From JBNJEM01 sp051745935 (lineage in GTDB: Bacteria; Planctomycetota; Planctomycetia; Pirellulales; Pirellulaceae): a DNA stretch of 17,843 nucleotides. A model generated the notes under the pieces. It was not told the origin of the DNA. It saw only the letters and a program-made list of their open reading frames with translations, and searched no databases. The first letter of the stretch is position 1; each line of letters opens with the position of its first letter. The DNA lies in NCBI GenBank assembly GCA_051745935.1, contig JBNJEM010000080.1, positions 1 to 17,843 on the forward strand, read 5' to 3'. This document shows, piece after piece, positions 14,703-17,843 of this stretch. The position numbers and the translations under genes are program-made.

Positions 14703-15176
14703 ATGCGCCGAGGTACTCATCACGACAGAGCACGCGGTCGCCACCGACAGGTGCGGTACGGCTCATCCGGCCTCTCGCAATCATCACGACGGGGCACGGC
14801 GGCCGTCGAGTTCGCCATGGTGGCGCCGCTGATCTTCTTGTTCTTCTTCGCCAGCATTGAGACGGGGCGTCTCCTGATGGCGATCCACGGTCTGGACGCC
14901 GCGGCGCGGGAGGGATGCCGTCAAGCGATCTCATTGGATGTGTCGTCCGAGGAGGTCGAACAGTGCGTGGAGGCGAGGTTGGCCACCTTCGGGATATCGG
15001 GCCACTCGCTGACGATCGAGCCCGACCCGCCGAGCGGGGCGGAACAATGGGAGCTCATCACCATACGGATCCTCGTACCCTACAGCCGGGTATCCTGGCT
15101 TCCGTTGCCAGGATTTCTGCAACGCGTAACTCTGTCCGGTTCGTGCACCCTGCCACAAGAATCAAAAGAAACCTAG
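14703..15176 (+). CDS. Second TadE-like pseudopilin
   Basis: 157 residues from ATG 14703, preferred over GTG 14679 because AGGAG (14691-14695) lies 7 nt upstream. A basic N-terminus (about 30 residues) precedes the TadE-type segment RGTAAVEFAMVAPLIFLFFFASIETGR (about 30-56), with Glu36 and the conserved E-x-GR. The extracytoplasmic part is about 95 residues (LDAAAREGCRQAISLDVSSEEVEQCVEARL, IEPDPP, LPGFLQRVTLSGSC) and parallels the first TadE-like protein in layout, but without the Asp/Arg tail. It lies 19 bp before the VWA gene, consistent with one transcript. Confidence 0.9.
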   Translation: MRRGTHHDRARGRHRQVRYGSSGLSQSSRRGTAAVEFAMVAPLIFLFFFASIETGRLLMAIHGLDAAAREGCRQAISLDVSSEEVEQCVEARLATFGISGHSLTIEPDPPSGAEQWELITIRILVPYSRVSWLPLPGFLQRVTLSGSCTLPQESKET

Positions 15177-15195
15177 TTCCGCCCGAGGTGTTCGC

Positions 15196-16368
15196 ATGCT
15201 GTCGAAGACTCCATCACGCTCGGATTCCCGCCACGGACGTCGCCGCGCCGGAACGGCGATGGTCCTCATGTTGTTTCTGATGGTCGGTGTCTTCGCAATG
15301 GTGGCGTTTTCAGTCGACCTGGGGCTCATGGTCCTGCTCCGCGCTGAAATCCAGAGCGCCGTCGACGCGGGCGCGTTGGCCGCTGGTCTGAAACTGCAGC
15401 GCGACCCCGACAATGTCATGCAAGCGGAAAAGGCCGCGCGGTCGTATGTCCAGCTGAATCGCGTGGGCATGGGCGCTTTGGTTCCCGAGGACGCGATCGA
15501 GGTGGAATCGGGCAAGTTCGACGGCAATACCAATGAGTTCATTCCAAGCAACATTTCGCCCAACGCGGTTCGGGTGTTCGCGCGGCAGGACGGGGAGCCC
15601 TTTTTCTTTGGCAAGCTGTTCGGTCACGACACGTTCGGCGCCCCGGCCTCGGCCATCGCGAGCGGCACCTCGACAAAGCTCGACATCGTGATGGTCCTGG
15701 ACCTTTCCGGCTCCATGGCAAGCCAGGGCCGTATCGAGGCATTGCGAAGTGCCGCGCCCACGTTTGTTTCCGTGATCGAGGAATTCGGAGGAGACGACCA
15801 GATCGCGGTAATGGGACTGGCAGCCGATCCCAGCAAGTACAAGCCGGGTGCCAAGGGACACTCCGGAAGGCTCTATCAGTCGGGGTTGCACCCCACACCC
15901 GATCACTACGTCGGCGTGCTGGAGGCGGGGCTCAAGAAGAACCTCGGCGGGCTGAGAAGCCGGCTTCTCCATTCCAATATGCTTGAAGCGGGAAAATACA
16001 CCGGTTGGACCGGAACCGGGGCCGCTATCGGCGACGCAACCCATCTGCTCGATCATAGCGTAAAAGCGCGCCCGAGCGCCGAGAAGGTGATCGTGCTGAT
16101 GAGCGACGGACGCGCGAACCGGCCGAGCGGGCATGGGGCGAGCTATGCATGCTCGATGGCCCGCTACGCGGCCCGCAACGAAGTAACCATCTACACGATA
16201 AGCCTCGGCAACGACGCCGACCTTGGTCTCATGCAGGACATTGCCGACATCACCGAGGGCAAGCACTTTGATGCCACGGGGGCGGGCGAGGCCACGCTCA
16301 CCAGGCGGCTAACCAAAGCCTTCCAGGACGCCGGGGCCGCGATCAAACGCGTGCAGTTGGTAAGATAA
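15196..16368 (+). CDS. TadG-like protein with von Willebrand factor A domain
   Basis: 390 residues; GAGGTG at 15184-15189 lies 6 nt before the ATG. The N-terminus carries a TadG/TadE-like membrane segment (RRAGTAMVLMLFLMVGVFAMVAFSVDLG, about 16-43) and the DAGALAAGLKL region common to these proteins. A VWA domain occupies about 160-385: MIDAS motif DLSGSM (169-174), the TGTG threonine near 272-274 and Asp304 in LMSDGRANRP, so the metal site looks complete. The VWA domain would face outside the cytoplasm and bind protein or matrix ligands through a divalent cation. It completes the TadE-TadE-TadG trio typical of Tad-type clusters. Confidence 0.92.
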   Translation: MLSKTPSRSDSRHGRRRAGTAMVLMLFLMVGVFAMVAFSVDLGLMVLLRAEIQSAVDAGALAAGLKLQRDPDNVMQAEKAARSYVQLNRVGMGALVPEDAIEVESGKFDGNTNEFIPSNISPNAVRVFARQDGEPFFFGKLFGHDTFGAPASAIASGTSTKLDIVMVLDLSGSMASQGRIEALRSAAPTFVSVIEEFGGDDQIAVMGLAADPSKYKPGAKGHSGRLYQSGLHPTPDHYVGVLEAGLKKNLGGLRSRLLHSNMLEAGKYTGWTGTGAAIGDATHLLDHSVKARPSAEKVIVLMSDGRANRPSGHGASYACSMARYAARNEVTIYTISLGNDADLGLMQDIADITEGKHFDATGAGEATLTRRLTKAFQDAGAAIKRVQLVR

Positions 16369-16428
16369 TCGTCCACGAGACAAATCTCCGGATATGCCAT
16401 GTCAATACCACATGAAGGGTCGCGATCA

Positions 16429-16932
16429 ATGAAAAACCGTCGCAAAAGGCGTTACGTCGACTCCGCGGTGCAAGGCGCGCTTCTCAAGAGAATCGTGCTG
16501 CACTGGTTCCTTTTCTTTGCCATCGCGTTTTTCGCGTTGCCTCTATGGCACGTGATACAAGCCGCGGAGTTTTCACAATCGTTCACGAGCATGATACTCG
16601 AGGGTTGGAGGGAGAGCGTTCCCGCGCTCTTGCTGCTCGTTGCAATGCTGCCAATTTTCGTTTGGGATACCCTACAGCTAAGCCACCGATTCGCCGGGCC
16701 GATGTATCGGATCCACGCCACCATTCGAAGCTTGATCGCGGGCGAGACGTTCCACCCCATACGGCTGCGAAAGGGTGATTTCTGGACGGACGTGGCGACC
16801 GATTTCAACACCATGGTGGAACAACTGAGTGCCCGGCCGGCGAATAGCGAACCGTCGCCCGCGCCGAGCACGGCCGACGCTAACCAATGGCATGGCGACG
16901 CCGATGCATTGGCCGAAGTGAGCGGGCCCTAG
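16429..16932 (+). CDS. Two-helix membrane protein with HAMP domain
   Basis: 167 residues from ATG 16429, which has AAGGG 9 nt upstream; ATG 16399 is an alternative. A very basic N-terminus (MKNRRKRRY) precedes TM1 (about 23-44), a short external loop and TM2 (about 63-83). A HAMP-type segment follows: SHRFAGPMYRIHATIRSLIAGE ... IRLRKGDFWTDVATDFNTMVEQL (about 86-134). The protein then ends in a Pro/Ala tail with no kinase, cyclase or methyl-accepting domain. HAMP normally relays a signal from the periplasm to such an output, so this protein would have to act by partner contact. It follows the VWA gene by 60 bp on the same strand. Confidence 0.85.
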   Translation: MKNRRKRRYVDSAVQGALLKRIVLHWFLFFAIAFFALPLWHVIQAAEFSQSFTSMILEGWRESVPALLLLVAMLPIFVWDTLQLSHRFAGPMYRIHATIRSLIAGETFHPIRLRKGDFWTDVATDFNTMVEQLSARPANSEPSPAPSTADANQWHGDADALAEVSGP

Positions 16933-16944
16933 ATGGCGAAGCGA

Positions 16945-17028
16945 CGGACGTGGCGGGGTGTTCCGGCGGTTCGTCTCGGGAAAGGATTCCCGAGCTACGG
17001 GCGGCGGACGTGGCGGGGTGTTCCGGCG
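16945..17028 (+). repeat. 24-bp direct repeat pair with a hairpin between
   Basis: A 24-bp sequence (CGGACGTGGCGGGGTGTTCC then GGCG) occurs at 16945-16968 and again at 17005-17028, 60 bp apart. Between them CTCGGGAA-AGGA-TTCCCGAG (16975-16994) is a perfect 8-bp stem. It follows the HAMP gene's stop but has no T-run, so terminator function is uncertain. The duplication probably marks slippage or insertion-related damage at the start of the transposase remnant. Confidence 0.8.
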
Positions 17029-17189
17029 TTCGGGTAGCTTGGGACTCCGTCCCGAGACGGAAGGCACCTTCATGCCCAGCCCGCGTCACGCCGCCACCGG
17101 GCATTCAGAGGCTGGTTCCGCCCGCGGCGCCCACGCCGTGCCCCGGGTGCATGGGCTGGCGGGGTTCCAGTCCGCGGCACTCGCCCGCC

Positions 17190-17510
17190 ATGGGCGAACA
17201 CGAGTGGCGGTGTGATGCCTGTGGGCAGACGTACGTGTACTTCAACTCCCGTGGCAACCGGCATTGCCCCGCGTGCCGGGAGGCGTATCGGCAGCAGTGG
17301 GCCGAAAAGCTGGAGCAGGATCTGCTGCCGGTCCCCTATCACCACCTGATGCTCACGCTGCCGCGTCCGCTCACCCGGGTAAGCGTTCACCAGTTCCTGT
17401 TGAGACTCAACAGGCGGATCGATACCGACCTGGGTACTGGGTACTGGGTACTGAGTACTGAGTACTGGGTACTGAGTACTGGGTACTGGGTACTGAGTAC
17501 TGAGTACTGA
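17190..17510 (+). pseudogene. IS91-type transposase remnant (zinc-binding N-terminus)
   Basis: The frame contains the zinc-binding N-terminal domain of IS91/Y2-type transposases: HEWRCDACGQTYVYFNSRGNRHCPACREAYRQQW, with CxxC pairs, the NRHCPxC signature, and LLPVPYHHLMLTLP, the usual domain end. A few upstream residues (GCMGWRGSSPRHSPAMG) fit the family's CRT-like lead-in. Homology stops near 17432, where the frame enters the heptamer array and reads WVLSTEY-type residues to a stop at 17510. No relaxase-like catalytic core (the HUH-type domain with two tyrosines) is left before the window ends. It is therefore truncated or disrupted. Confidence 0.8.
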
Positions 17511-17803
17511 GTACTGGGTACTGGGTACTGGGTACTGAGTACTGGGTACTGGGTACTGAGTACTGAGTACTGGGTACTGGGTACTGGGTACTGGGTACTG
17601 AGTACTGGGTACTGGGTACTGGGTACTGAGTACTGAGTACTGGGTACTGAGTACTGGGTACTGGGTACTGGGTACTGGGTACTGGGTACTGGGTACTGAG
17701 TACTGGGTACTGGGTACTGAGTACTGGGTACTGGGTACTGGGTACTGGGTACTGGGTACTGGGTACTGAGTACTGGGTACTGGGTACTGGGTACTGGGTA
17801 CTG
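17433..17803. repeat. 53-copy heptamer minisatellite, GGTACTG / AGTACTG
   Basis: By my count 53 uninterrupted 7-bp units run from 17433 to 17803, each GGTACTG or AGTACTG, with no obvious spacer. Only the first base of the unit varies, between G and A. The array begins inside the transposase remnant. Because seven is not a multiple of three, all three frames are used in turn. After the last unit, 17804-17843 holds GGTGCTTGG-like sequence that may be a degenerate continuation or another heptamer family. Confidence 0.95.
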
Positions 17804-17843
17804 GGTGCGTGGTGCTTGGGCTTGGTGCCTTATTGGTGCGGGG

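Noticed and set aside
14271..14744. Minus-strand reading frame with long Ile/Val runs
   Set aside because: It is the antisense of the GAT/GAC tract in the TadE-like gene. The Ile/Val run comes from repeats alone, and no start context or domain is visible.
16975..16994. Intrinsic terminator for the HAMP gene
   Set aside because: The stem is perfect but no T-run follows and it lies between direct repeats, so I record it only as a hairpin.
17433..17803. CRISPR array
   Set aside because: The 7-bp units are contiguous with no spacers of unique sequence and no cas genes nearby, so it is a minisatellite.

Overview
The window looks like chromosomal DNA from a planctomycete, probably of the Pirellulales or a close relative. 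This rests on family recognition, not on a marker gene. The grounds are: a very long secretin with many N-terminal modules; a PQQ-type beta-propeller protein with an N-terminal methyltransferase-like domain, a fusion familiar from Planctomycetota; a TadE / TadE / TadG-VWA / HAMP run; signal peptides of planctomycete style; and many dispersed palindromic repeats in large intergenic spaces. Base composition is GC-rich. No rRNA, tRNA, CRISPR array or intact prophage is visible.

Layout. 1-729: repeat-rich leader with a REPIN-like element (63-174), a dispersed 105-bp repeat (391-496) and a short motif (596-617). 730-4905 (+): giant secretin. 4906-5431: spacer with an inverted copy of the left-end repeat, so the secretin is bracketed by inverted repeats. 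5432-6856 (+): lipoprotein with a long disordered tail, which overlaps tail-to-tail the BON-domain exported protein at 6696-7493 (-). 7494-8108: divergent spacer with the second copy of the 105-bp repeat. 8109-11447 (+): exported methyltransferase-like / beta-propeller fusion. 11455-12444 (-): unrecognised protein, probably truncated at its N-terminus. 12445-13252: gene-free repeat cluster with three unrelated dyad elements. 13253-16932 (+): PilZ protein, TadE-like protein with a poly-Asp/Gly-Arg tail, possible 20-codon leader, second TadE-like protein, TadG-like VWA protein, and a HAMP membrane protein. 16933-17843: remnant of an IS91-type transposase running into 53 copies of a 7-bp repeat.

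How the genes may work together. The right half looks like an accessory Tad (tight adherence) pseudopilin cluster, with a c-di-GMP-binding PilZ protein in front and a HAMP membrane protein behind. No Tad ATPase (TadA), platform protein (TadB/C), Flp pilin or prepilin peptidase (TadV) lies in the window, so any machine must be completed elsewhere. The secretin, lipoprotein and BON protein form a separate left-hand group that may contribute to an outer-membrane channel. In Tad secretins (RcpA/CpaC) a BON domain belongs to the secretin itself; here it is on a separate protein. Whether the two groups serve one machine is inference.

The most unusual items are the D16-G-D15 plus (GR)8 tail on a pseudopilin-like protein, the secretin's roughly nine tandem N-modules, the apparently exported SAM-methyltransferase fold fused to a propeller, and several dispersed repeat families.
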